Assembly: GCA_016194745.1 (NCBI GenBank)
Contig: JACQBA010000003.1
Coordinates: 1 to 32,425, forward strand
DNA length: 32,425 bases
Source: Elusimicrobiota bacterium
Lineage (GTDB): Bacteria; Elusimicrobiota; Elusimicrobia; UBA1565; JACRDR01
Direction of reading: 5' to 3'
Shown here one piece after another: positions 25,891-32,425 of this stretch; the stretch's first letter is position 1; every line of letters starts with the position of its first letter. The position numbers were made by a program, and so were the translations under genes. The notes under the pieces were generated by a model. The model ran no database searches and had not been told where the DNA came from. It worked only from the letters and a program-made list of their open reading frames with translations.

Positions 25891-27138
25891 CTAGAACAGT
25901 GCAAGCGCCGCGGCGCCGGCCGCAAGGGAGGCGGCGAGCCCTGCGGCGGCGAGCAGACCGAGCCTGCGCTGCGCGACGAAGAGGGCGATGAGGGCCTTGG
26001 AAGCCGAGTTCGCCGCGGCAGCGGAGAGTACCGCGTTGGCCGCCATGTCCGGCTCAATGTGCCCGCGGGCCAAGCGGGACAAGGAGAGCGTGATGGCGTC
26101 GACGTCCAGTATGCCGGCTGTGAGCGCGGCCGCGTAGACTCCCGCGTCGCCGACCCAGCGCTTTAGCGCCACGCTGAGCAAGGTCACGACGGCCAGGGCC
26201 GCCCCGAAGAAAAAGGCCATGTGGAGCTCGAGCGGATTGCGAAATAACGTCGACTCGGGCCGGTGCGCCGCGTCCGTGCCGCGCGCGAGCAGCCACGCCC
26301 CGAGTAGTCCCGCGAGCGCCATCGCGGCGATCGGGATAGCCATGCGCCGGGCGACGGCCGGATTGACCGTCGAGGCGAGGAGGAGAATGCGTGGATACAT
26401 CACGGTCGAGGCGAGCACGATCCCCGCGGCGTGCAGTCGGTAGTTTTGCGGCTGCCGCCTGTCGAGCCGCGATAAGGATAGCGTGACCGCGGTCGAGGAG
26501 ACGAGTCCGCCGAGCAAGCTCGTAGCGATGATGCCTCCCTTGGGTCCAAGCGTCTTGATTGAAATGTAGCCGGCGAAGGAGATGCCGGCGATCAAGACGA
26601 CCATCCACCAGATGTGGTAGGGATTGAGCGTTTTCCAGGGTCCAAAGCCGCGATCCGGCAAGTTAGGGAGAATAACGGCAGACAAGAGGAGGAACTTAAG
26701 CACCGCCTCGAGTTCGCCGCGGCCGAGGTTTTCGACCCACCGGTGCAGGACCGGCTTGTAGCGGAGGAGGAGGGTCGTCACGACCGCGCCGGCCGCGGCT
26801 TCTTTCTCATAGCCGCGCGCGCCGACAGCCGCGAGTGCGAAAATGACGAGCGCGGAGACTTCCGTCGTGATGCCGACGTTCCCTCGTCCAGCCGAGGCGT
26901 TGTAGCCGAAGGCGAGAAGTACCCCGACCGCGCCGAAGCCCGTCGTCAGGAGCCAGGTTCCCGCCGGATCGGGAAACGTACCGCAAACGCCGCCCAGGAG
27001 CCCGATGAGACCGAACGTGCGCAGTCCGGCGACGCGCGCCCCTTCGGGCCTATCTCGGTTCTTCCAGCCGCGCTCGAGCCCGGCCAGTAGTCCGATAGCG
27101 AGGGCGAGCGTCAATCGGACCAGCGCCTGGAGGTCCAT
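25891..27138 (-). CDS. MgtC/SapB family membrane protein with DUF4010 domain
   Basis: A protein of 415 residues with about 11-12 hydrophobic segments. The N-terminal part has the MgtC signature (LALAIGLLAGLERGWKNR, about 8-25; RTFGLIGLLGG near 40). The C-terminal half is the DUF4010 module with GYISIKTLGPKGGI, GLVSSTAVTLSLSRL and ILDVDAITLSLSRLA. The two repeated SLSRL motifs suggest an internal duplication. Proteins of this type are inner-membrane and of unknown transport function; MgtC itself acts in Mg2+ stress. A TTG 15 bases upstream is an alternative start. Neither start has a strong ribosome site. Confidence 0.85.
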   Translation of the reverse strand: MDLQALVRLTLALAIGLLAGLERGWKNRDRPEGARVAGLRTFGLIGLLGGVCGTFPDPAGTWLLTTGFGAVGVLLAFGYNASAGRGNVGITTEVSALVIFALAAVGARGYEKEAAAGAVVTTLLLRYKPVLHRWVENLGRGELEAVLKFLLLSAVILPNLPDRGFGPWKTLNPYHIWWMVVLIAGISFAGYISIKTLGPKGGIIATSLLGGLVSSTAVTLSLSRLDRRQPQNYRLHAAGIVLASTVMYPRILLLASTVNPAVARRMAIPIAAMALAGLLGAWLLARGTDAAHRPESTLFRNPLELHMAFFFGAALAVVTLLSVALKRWVGDAGVYAAALTAGILDVDAITLSLSRLARGHIEPDMAANAVLSAAAANSASKALIALFVAQRRLGLLAAAGLAASLAAGAAALALF

Positions 27139-27296
27139 GGCGAACGGTAGCAATTTCCCGCCCGGCTGCTAATTGCGGGCGTATGACATGAATTGCAACG
27201 ATCCGGCCAGGCGAATCCCGACAAGGCCGCGTCTAAAGAACCGCTATAGAAAGCGTCCGCATCAACTGCAGGAGCGAAAGGCATCCAGGCTATTTT

Positions 27297-27325
27297 TTGA
27301 GCAAACTAATCTCTAGAAAAATAGT
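27297..27325 (+). promoter_or_regulatory. Candidate promoter for the lpxD unit
   Basis: TTGAGC (27297-27302), 17 bases and AATAGT (27320-27325) each match four of six consensus positions, in the only AT-rich stretch of the 460-base gap before lpxD. The leader would be about 140 bases to the small ORF and 270 to lpxD. Confidence 0.35.
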
Positions 27326-27391
27326 ACACTGAATCATCATCCGTTTCCGTCCTGCCGAACCGCAAGCGACATAGGCGAGAACGCATCACCC

Positions 27392-27439
27392 TGGGCGCAA
27401 CGAGCGCCCAATGGATGAACGCAGGAGGGGATCCCTGCG
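27392..27439 (+). other. Two leader hairpins before the small Cys/His ORF
   Basis: TGGGCGC-AACGA-GCGCCCA (27392-27410) is a 7-bp stem with a 5-base loop. Ten bases later CGCAGG pairs with CCTGCG (27420-27439). No poly-T follows, so they are not terminators. I could not match them to a known riboswitch. Upstream, 27139-27290 shows nothing recognisable. Confidence 0.4.
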
Positions 27440-27465
27440 GATGCCACGCACCAGCGGAGCCGCCT

Positions 27466-27606
27466 ATGAAGCAGTGTGACGCGACAACCCTAGCCTCGAC
27501 GTATTCCGACGCCCACCGTTGCCTGAAGACGACCAATTTGAAGAAGGCGGGAACAAGGCTTCTTTGCCCCCACCATCTGAAGATGCAGCCCGGGAAGCAG
27601 TCATGA
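27466..27606 (+). CDS. Small Cys/His protein, putative zinc-binding
   Basis: A 46-residue frame, too short for most gene finders. ATG is preceded by GGAG with six bases of spacing, and its TGA overlaps the lpxD ATG (ATGA), implying coupled translation. The pattern QCDATT ... HRCLKTT ... RLLCPHH resembles small bacterial proteins with a CxATT, RC and C-x2-H layout (DUF5763-like), proposed to bind zinc. It is basic. An ATG at 27415 in the same frame would add 17 residues rich in Gly, Pro and Cys. Whether it is translated is unproven. Confidence 0.5.
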   Translation: MKQCDATTLASTYSDAHRCLKTTNLKKAGTRLLCPHHLKMQPGKQS

Positions 27607-28652
27607 ATCTCAAAGAACTCGCGACGGCGCTGAAGGTTGAGTACAAAGGAGCCGCGGACTACCCGATCAAGGGAGTGCGCGACATCGAAGTGCTGTCGCC
27701 CGAACAGGGGCTCGAGGAAAACTGGGTCTATTTCATCGAGTCGCCCGCGGTGCTCAAGCGGCACCCGAAAGCGGCGGAGCGCGGGGCCATCCTCACGACG
27801 CCGGCGCTGGCCGAAGGCTTCCCCCGCGCGCTGATCGCGCCCGAGGGCGGATCCCGCCGCGCGCTCATCGCGTTGCTCAAGCGTTTCGACAAGACGTCGG
27901 TCTTCCCGCCGGGGATTTCTCCGCAGGCGGTGGTCGATCCCACCGCGAAGGTCGCGGCGAGCGCCTCGATCCTGGCGGGCGCGGTCGTGATGGCGGGCGC
28001 CGAGATCGGCGAGCGCTGCGTGCTCTACCCGGGCGTCGTCCTCGAGCCTTCCTCCCGGATTGGCGACGACACGGTGCTTTTTCCCGGCGTCGTGATCGGT
28101 CATCATTGCGAGATCGGACCCCGCTGCATCATCCACGGCGCGACGGTGATCGGCGCCGACGGTTTCGGCTTCTTCGACGACGCGCAGGGACGACATAAGG
28201 TCCCGCAGATCGGGAACGTCGTCATCGCCGCCGACGTCGAGATCGGAGCGAGCTGCACCGTCGATCGCGCCACGATCGAGAGCACGACGATCGGCGAGCA
28301 CACGAAGCTCGACGATCAGGTGCACGTCGGCCACAACTGCCGCCTCGGGCGCTACATCTATATCGTCGGCAACTCCGCCATCGGCGGCTCGTGCATCATC
28401 GAGGACGGCGCGATGATCTCGGGCATGGTGATCGTCAAGGACCACGTGAAGGTCGCGAAAGGCTCGATCATCATGGGGTTGTCGGGCGTCGCACAGGACA
28501 CCGAGCCCAAGACCGCCTACTTCGGCGCGCCCGCCCGCCCGGCGCGGCAGATGCACAAGATGCACGCGGCGCTCGAACGGCTGCCGGAGCTTCTCGCCAA
28601 GGTGCGCGAACTCGAGGCGCGCTTGGCGCAGGGCGTGCCGACGCCGGTCTAA
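27603..28652 (+). CDS. lpxD: UDP-3-O-acylglucosamine N-acyltransferase
   Basis: Third step of lipid A synthesis: transfer of an R-3-hydroxyacyl chain from acyl-ACP to the 2-amine of UDP-3-O-acylglucosamine, in the cytoplasm at the inner membrane. It is 349 residues long, close to E. coli LpxD. The N-terminal uridine-binding domain (1-100) starts MNLKELATAL. The left-handed beta-helix of hexapeptide repeats covers about 105-300. The catalytic histidine is H244 in DDQVHVGHNCRLG. The C-terminal helices span about 312-345. An in-frame extension to a TTG at 27519 exists, but the family start fits 27603. Other lpx genes are not in the window. Confidence 0.93.
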   Translation: MNLKELATALKVEYKGAADYPIKGVRDIEVLSPEQGLEENWVYFIESPAVLKRHPKAAERGAILTTPALAEGFPRALIAPEGGSRRALIALLKRFDKTSVFPPGISPQAVVDPTAKVAASASILAGAVVMAGAEIGERCVLYPGVVLEPSSRIGDDTVLFPGVVIGHHCEIGPRCIIHGATVIGADGFGFFDDAQGRHKVPQIGNVVIAADVEIGASCTVDRATIESTTIGEHTKLDDQVHVGHNCRLGRYIYIVGNSAIGGSCIIEDGAMISGMVIVKDHVKVAKGSIIMGLSGVAQDTEPKTAYFGAPARPARQMHKMHAALERLPELLAKVRELEARLAQGVPTPV

Positions 28653-28742
28653 ACCGAATGGCGCCGTCGGTGAGCAGGCGCTTGCCGACTTGAATATCTC
28701 CGCGATCTCATATATCCTTCCGTCTTGAGAGAGGAGGATGAG

Positions 28743-29921
28743 ATGACTCGCCGATACTCCGTAAACGCGTTCCTCGCTGCGGCCTCCTTGACGCTTTCGG
28801 CATCCGCGTGGGCCGATTGTCCGCCCGGCATGGTGCCGCGCGGCGTCTACTCGCAGGAGTGCTACTATTCGGGATCGTCTTCCTCCGGTGGTTCGGGCTC
28901 AGAGGTCGCGCCGCTGGCTTTAGGCGGGATGACCCAAAGGACCTTCGGGAACACGGCTGCGCGTCTCAGGGACTGCGGCAGCAACCCCTTCTGCGTGATG
29001 ATGGGAATCGCGGCGGGGTGCATCGTGGTGCCTATCGGCATGATGCTGGACGCTCCGTACTACGCCGTCAAGGGAGTAGGCTACGGCCTCTACTACGGCG
29101 CCGTCGGCATAGGCGGCGGAATGGCGGCCACGGGCCGCGGCATCGCGTCCGCCTTCCGCGCCGATCCCGCCAAGCTGGCCGCGGCTGCGGCCCCGGCGTC
29201 CTGCAGCGGCGAGACGGAGACCTTTTCGGAATATCGAGCTTGGGAGGCCTGCAAGAAGAGGATCCTCAAACGGCAAAAGACGCTGACGAAGCAGAGCGCC
29301 ACCAATGCCGAGAACGAAAAATGGTGCAAGGGCCACGTCCCGCTCGGCGCGAGCGAGCAGCGCGTCGATTGGATCAGCCGGTGCAATCCGAGCGGCAGCG
29401 TCGCGGCCGGCGCGGGACCCGCGGCCACGCCGCCGACGGCGACGGCTCCCGCGACGACGGCGCCCGCGACGGGCAACGCCGGCGCTACGGCCTCAGGGAC
29501 TTCTACCGGCGGCGCTCCTTCGACGGGCGAGATCTCTCAGGCAGGCGAAGCGTCCTCAAGCGGCGCGGCGCCTGCGCAGGCGGGAGGCGGCTCCGGCGCC
29601 GCTCCAGGACCTGCGGCTCAAAACGCGGGCGCGCCGGCGGGCGCCGGAGCGGGCGGAGACTCGGGCTCTCAAGGAGCCGCCGACCAAAGCGGAGGCACCG
29701 CGGCCACGCAGCAATCGGCGCAGCAAAAGCCGCCCTCGGCCATCCCGGGCGTAGTGAGGCCCGTTGACGACGACCTCCTAAACAGCGACCCCGACGAGAT
29801 CAAGGAAGCCGGGGACGCCGGCTTCGAAGATCGGATCACGAAGAAGAAGAAGCGCCACCTCCTAGGCGACGACGGCCAATTGCCCGAAACCGTCCAGGGC
29901 GTGCCGGTGAAGCCGCAGTAA
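28743..29921 (+). CDS. Exported protein with Gly-rich hydrophobic stretch and Ala/Gly/Ser low-complexity region
   Basis: A protein of 392 residues with a strong ribosome site (GAGGAGG). The signal peptide (1-24, ends SAWA) precedes a Cys-containing segment (DCPPGM, QECYYSG, RDCGSNPFC). A Gly-rich hydrophobic stretch at about 85-130 (MMGIAAGCIVVPIGMM; YGLYYGAVGIGGGMAATG) could insert in or associate with a membrane. A Cys/Lys-rich helical part (about 150-210) is followed by about 120 residues of Ala, Gly, Thr, Ser, Pro and Gln repeats (215-335), and a charged tail with KKKKRH. No family is recognised. It is the last native-looking gene before the tRNA-Leu remnant. Confidence 0.7.
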   Translation: MTRRYSVNAFLAAASLTLSASAWADCPPGMVPRGVYSQECYYSGSSSSGGSGSEVAPLALGGMTQRTFGNTAARLRDCGSNPFCVMMGIAAGCIVVPIGMMLDAPYYAVKGVGYGLYYGAVGIGGGMAATGRGIASAFRADPAKLAAAAAPASCSGETETFSEYRAWEACKKRILKRQKTLTKQSATNAENEKWCKGHVPLGASEQRVDWISRCNPSGSVAAGAGPAATPPTATAPATTAPATGNAGATASGTSTGGAPSTGEISQAGEASSSGAAPAQAGGGSGAAPGPAAQNAGAPAGAGAGGDSGSQGAADQSGGTAATQQSAQQKPPSAIPGVVRPVDDDLLNSDPDEIKEAGDAGFEDRITKKKKRHLLGDDGQLPETVQGVPVKPQ

Positions 29922-29933
29922 CTCGAGAAAATG

Positions 29934-29990
29934 TGGACGGGGCGGGAATCGAACCCGCACGCCCTTGCGGGCACAAGGTCCTAAGCTTGG
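29934..29990 (-). tRNA. 3' part of a tRNA-Leu(UAG), probable attachment-site remnant
   Basis: On the minus strand the anticodon loop CTTAGGA (UAG), long variable arm GCCC-GCAA-GGGC, T arm GCGGG-TTCGATT-CCCGC, acceptor half CCCGTCC and discriminator A are all present. The 5' half is not: no GGACGGG acceptor strand or Leu-type D arm exists upstream. The anticodon stem breaks down too (CCAAG against CCTTG). The break at the anticodon arm, with AT-rich DNA beyond, is what integration into a tRNA gene leaves at one end. A degenerate full tRNA (to 30016) is less likely, because its D loop lacks GG and the stems mispair. Confidence 0.6.
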
Positions 29991-30166
29991 ACTACGTTTT
30001 TCGCCGTTTTCCGTCGAACGGAGCGATATAGTCCGCTTCCCGAGTCTTCTCGACTTCGAGCCTAGCGCAGTAGGAAACGCGCAGGTGAGCCGAATCTGGA
30101 GATTTTATCAGAACCCTTCATTCGTTGTCCATGATCGCATGACAACTTCATGTTGCCCGTAAGGCA

Positions 30167-30184
30167 GACATGATAATATTGCCG
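30167..30184. promoter_or_regulatory. Motif shared with the region beside tRNA-Asn
   Basis: GACATGATAATATTGCCG agrees at 16 of 18 positions with 153-170. On the minus strand it reads toward the tRNA-Leu remnant (TATCAT as -10). On the plus strand it lies 29 bases before the GTG at 30213. Either could be its target. Confidence 0.3.
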
Positions 30185-30212
30185 GAGGTGAGAGAATAGA
30201 TTATGGGGAAAA

Positions 30213-30644
30213 GTGTCGAGCCCAGCTAACATGCAAATTAGTCTGGGGGCACCTTATCGGTGGATCTTGGTTTTGCCGAGCGCGGTCTTCGCCTTTGTTC
30301 TTGTATTGTTCATAACGGTGGGGATTCGGTCGGCCATCAATCATATGTGTCCAGGTATCGAATCCGGCGGCAGCGGCTGCCCCCAATGGCTTGCCATGTT
30401 TCCGTTCGACTTTGGAATAATAGCTGCGCCAGCGCTAGTCGTCCTGTTCGGCGCATGGATGGCCCCGGTCCATCGTGCGACAGTCTCATGGTTGCTCGTC
30501 GGACTTGGATTGTTGGCCGCGGGATTTTTGATTCCTAGGGGCTCGCCGCATTTTCTTCCGTGGATGGCTATCCTGGCCGTGTCTGGTGGGGTTGTCTCTT
30601 TAATGATTCACGGTTGGTCTTACATAAGGCACCGGCGTAAATAG
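30213..30644 (+). CDS. Small membrane protein, four predicted TM segments
   Basis: A protein of 143 residues. Hydrophobic segments lie at about 17-38, 63-83, 90-108 and 113-132, and the C-terminus WSYIRHRRK is positive (inside). The loop between TM1 and TM2 has two Cys (MCPGIESGGSGCPQW). No family is recognised. The GTG has GGGG upstream; an ATG at 30231 is an alternative without ribosome site. Base composition is AT-richer than genes left of 29.9 kb, in line with acquired DNA. Confidence 0.55.
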   Translation: MSSPANMQISLGAPYRWILVLPSAVFAFVLVLFITVGIRSAINHMCPGIESGGSGCPQWLAMFPFDFGIIAAPALVVLFGAWMAPVHRATVSWLLVGLGLLAAGFLIPRGSPHFLPWMAILAVSGGVVSLMIHGWSYIRHRRK

Positions 30645-30744
30645 GCCATTCGCTAAACTCCGTAAGACCATCAATCTCCGAGGACATTTATGGAGATGGC
30701 GACTGGAGCCTCCGGTCATTCGGAGCGCTTGAGATTAAGTCTAT

Positions 30745-31851
30745 CTACGGTTTTTTTACCCAGGTCAGCCGATGAGCATATCCAGGATGGGTCCAGACTT
30801 CCCGCGCTTGCATATCCAAGACGCAGATTCGATGCGTATGATCGAAGCGGAAGTCGGGTTCACGCAGGTTAGATCGAAGGTATTCAGGCAGTGCGCGGGA
30901 AAATTCGCGATGTTCATCCAGTTTCCGCCGTTCCTCCTCTGCTGAAACTCGAGTCCGTATGGTCAAGTTTGAAATGGCAAATTGTCCGTCTGGTGTGAAG
31001 ATGATCTTGTCACCATAACTGTCGCAATCATCGGTTCCACCTAAGAATTTGGCGACTCTGGTCGACTGGCGCGTTTCAATATTCAGTTTCCAAAGCGACG
31101 AAGCATCTTCGACATACCATATCTCTTTCCCGTCGGGAGACCATTCGGGCCTTCTCCCTCCGGTGCCGAAGGAGTCGACCTTTCCGGAGGCACTATCCCA
31201 GATGGCGATTCCGCGTCCGTGAGCTGCTTCTAGCGCGACGCGACTATCCTTAGGATGTAGTGCGGCATGACGATAGGTCACATCAGGCAAAAGCGCCGCT
31301 TGAGAGCCACTGAAGCTATTGATCGAGATGCCGAACCTTCCGCTAAAAACGATTTGATTGCGTTCGATCGATATGTCGGCCGGCCAATGAACATTTCCGT
31401 CGCAATCGACGAGCCTTAGCCGCTTAGAGGTAAGGTCCACAAAGACAAGCTGTCCCGTTCGCGATGAAAAGGAAATCAGCTTTTTTCGACCCGGAAGCAG
31501 ACTAAGCAGCCAAGCGAGGGTTAGTTCGGCTGGTATATCTAGAATCTTCTCAACTTTCTTGTCATCCAGACTGACCTTCAGAATTGTTCCAGCCGGGAAC
31601 ATGAGGCCTTCGATGCTTCCTTCCTTTTCTTTGAGTTCCCCTATCGCGCGAACACAATATGCCGCCCGGGCTTCTTCATCGAAGGCAATCGGGCAGTCTA
31701 GTCCACCGATTTCAGCGATTTGCTCGCATCGAAAATCCGTTTCGAACAGACTTAGGAAGTACTCCTTTTGGAATAGCATGCTCCACGGCGTCGAGCGAGG
31801 ACGAACCTCTCTCCAGCCATCCGCCAGTTCAAGAAGTGATCTTTCATTCAT
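30745..31851 (-). CDS. Beta-propeller-like (PD40/WD40-type) protein
   Basis: A protein of 368 residues without a signal peptide. It consists of repeated short strands with PD40/TolB-like blades: RRPEWSPDGKEIWYVED, KIIFTPDGQFAISN, ALHPKDSRVALEAAHGRGIAIWDSASGK, VFVDLTSKRLRLVDCDGNV and ICVLDMQAREVWTHPGYAHRLTW. Such folds usually bind proteins or ligands; no catalytic motif is seen. I chose the ATG at 31851, 22 bases after the preceding small gene. A longer frame to 31947 overlaps that gene. It is AT-rich and within the putative island. The function is unknown. Confidence 0.6.
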   Translation of the reverse strand: MNERSLLELADGWREVRPRSTPWSMLFQKEYFLSLFETDFRCEQIAEIGGLDCPIAFDEEARAAYCVRAIGELKEKEGSIEGLMFPAGTILKVSLDDKKVEKILDIPAELTLAWLLSLLPGRKKLISFSSRTGQLVFVDLTSKRLRLVDCDGNVHWPADISIERNQIVFSGRFGISINSFSGSQAALLPDVTYRHAALHPKDSRVALEAAHGRGIAIWDSASGKVDSFGTGGRRPEWSPDGKEIWYVEDASSLWKLNIETRQSTRVAKFLGGTDDCDSYGDKIIFTPDGQFAISNLTIRTRVSAEEERRKLDEHREFSRALPEYLRSNLREPDFRFDHTHRICVLDMQAREVWTHPGYAHRLTWVKKP

Positions 31852-31873
31852 GATGTGATCGTGCGCATGCGGC

Positions 31874-32125
31874 TCAGTTGTCGTTTTTTGCTTTGGCGAT
31901 TTCTTGCCTGACCAAAGGGAGAAGCTTTGACGCATCCACGGCGTCATGATTGAGGCCGAATCCCCAGCGAATCTCTTGGAAGATCTCGATAGGGATCAGC
32001 GATACCTCGTTGGTCTGCTTGTCGTAACGCCAGATCTCGCCTGACCTCTGAGGATTCTTAAAGAACTTCTGGAAGGCCTGAGGGACGAAGTGATTTACCC
32101 TCGTAGGTTTCTGGACGCCAGTCAT
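31874..32125 (-). CDS. Short DUF4238-like protein, probably truncated
   Basis: A protein of 83 residues. The start, TRVNHFVPQAFQKFF, followed by EIWRYDKQTNEVS and IFQEIRWGF, resembles the N-terminus of DUF4238 proteins (H-[FY]-V-P-x-F-Y-L-x-x-F ... YD+x[TN]). These are common in mobile and defence-rich regions and usually more than 250 residues long. Here only the first domain-sized piece is present. It follows a frameshifted gene remnant by 8 bases on the same strand. It may be a decayed gene or a short independent protein. Confidence 0.5.
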   Translation of the reverse strand: MTGVQKPTRVNHFVPQAFQKFFKNPQRSGEIWRYDKQTNEVSLIPIEIFQEIRWGFGLNHDAVDASKLLPLVRQEIAKAKNDN

Positions 32126-32133
32126 TGCACGGG

Positions 32134-32425
32134 TTATCGGCCAGGAACTTCTTGAAATTCAAAGTTGCCGTTTTTGAAATCAATCTTCAACAGCTCGATC
32201 TTGCTCTTTGTTGGAGATATCAGGAAATCAATTCCACTGAATCGAGACGTCGCCCGTTTGAGTTGATCGGTTAGCTCGCAGAAGGTGTACGTCTTCAGCG
32301 ATTTTCGTAAATTTTCCAGCCTGAAAGAATTTGCGATCCAGGCGTTCGTCCCATATTATACGCATAACGCCGAGCCATCGTCTCCAGCCTGATCTTGGCC
32401 CGCCGCTCCAACACCTCACCCTTCC
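32134..32425 (-). pseudogene. Frameshifted gene remnant, 5' end beyond the window
   Basis: On the minus strand one frame reads protein-like text from the window edge (GEVLERRAKIRLETMARRYAYN), then degenerates. Another frame, shifted by -1, takes over at about 32355 and runs to a TAA at 32134-32136 (YGTNAWIANSFRLENL, KTYTFCELTDQLKRATSRF, SPTKSKIELLKIDFKNG). Joining them needs one extra base near the AATATGGG stretch. The second part has no ATG, so it is not a gene by itself. It is either a broken gene or a sequencing error. No family is recognised. Confidence 0.45.

Larger units (their letters stand above)
29934..32425. mobile_element. Edge of a probable integrated element or genomic island
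   Basis: From the tRNA-Leu remnant to the window end the DNA is visibly AT-richer than the rest and codon use changes (many A/T-ending codons). The genes are unlike the housekeeping and secretome genes to the left: small membrane protein, propeller-like protein, DUF4238-like fragment, frameshifted remnant. No integrase is seen in the window. The intact tRNA-Leu and the other end would lie to the right. Confidence 0.5.

Noticed and set aside
27360..27480. Known riboswitch (c-di-GMP, cobalamin, TPP, SAM) before lpxD
   Set aside because: The hairpins are real, but none of the conserved core sequences of these classes could be found.
29934..30290. tmRNA (ssrA) reading on the minus strand
   Set aside because: A TTCGACGG string lies upstream, but the distance to the 3' end is only about 80 bases. 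There is no tag frame ending in ALAA, and a clear Leu anticodon loop is present.

Overview
The window is about 32 kb of GC-rich DNA from a Gram-negative bacterium. lpxD (lipid A synthesis), a small outer-membrane-type barrel protein and a run of exported murein enzymes point to a cell with an outer membrane and peptidoglycan. The phylum cannot be read from the sequence with certainty. The gene content and composition remind me of GC-rich Elusimicrobiota-type genomes, but that is only an impression. Almost all genes sit in short, tightly packed runs with overlapping stops and starts.

Left part (1-14.3 kb) is mostly housekeeping: a tRNA-Asn; a soluble PAS histidine kinase; a minus-strand run of ABC ATPase, ABC permease, TPR protein and K+ channel with RCK domain, joined by 3-4 base overlaps; a serine-biosynthesis pair (class V aminotransferase then serA); two exported proteins on the plus strand (one unknown, one M48 metallopeptidase); and a protein-quality-control run tig-clpP-lon plus an exported TraB/TIKI-like protein. 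clpX is not in this run.

Middle part (14.4-29.9 kb) is dominated by the secretome. Four consecutive genes (15.15-20.18 kb) encode exported proteins that share the same N-terminal domain of about 110 residues, which I do not recognise. In three of them a Pro-rich linker joins it to a different murein-active domain: L,D-transpeptidase, M23 endopeptidase, and PG-binding plus MepA-like metallopeptidase. The fourth has no enzyme and ends in a poly-Asp tail. Copies of one intergenic repeat lie in front of both transcription units of this cluster. Next come a caspase/gingipain-like exported protein, a Tat-exported FAD oxidoreductase, a calpain-like exported protein, an exported DNA/RNA nuclease, a MgtC/DUF4010 membrane protein, a tiny Cys/His protein coupled to lpxD, and an exported Ala/Gly-rich protein.

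Right end (29.93 kb onward) looks like acquired DNA. The 3' half of a tRNA-Leu(UAG) gene, cut at the anticodon arm, is followed by visibly AT-richer sequence carrying a small membrane protein, a beta-propeller-like protein, a short DUF4238-like protein and a frameshifted gene remnant. This fits an element integrated in a tRNA-Leu gene, with the intact tRNA expected beyond the right edge.

Several plus-strand genes in the middle have a -10-like hexamer exactly 6 bases before the ATG, which predicts leaderless mRNAs.
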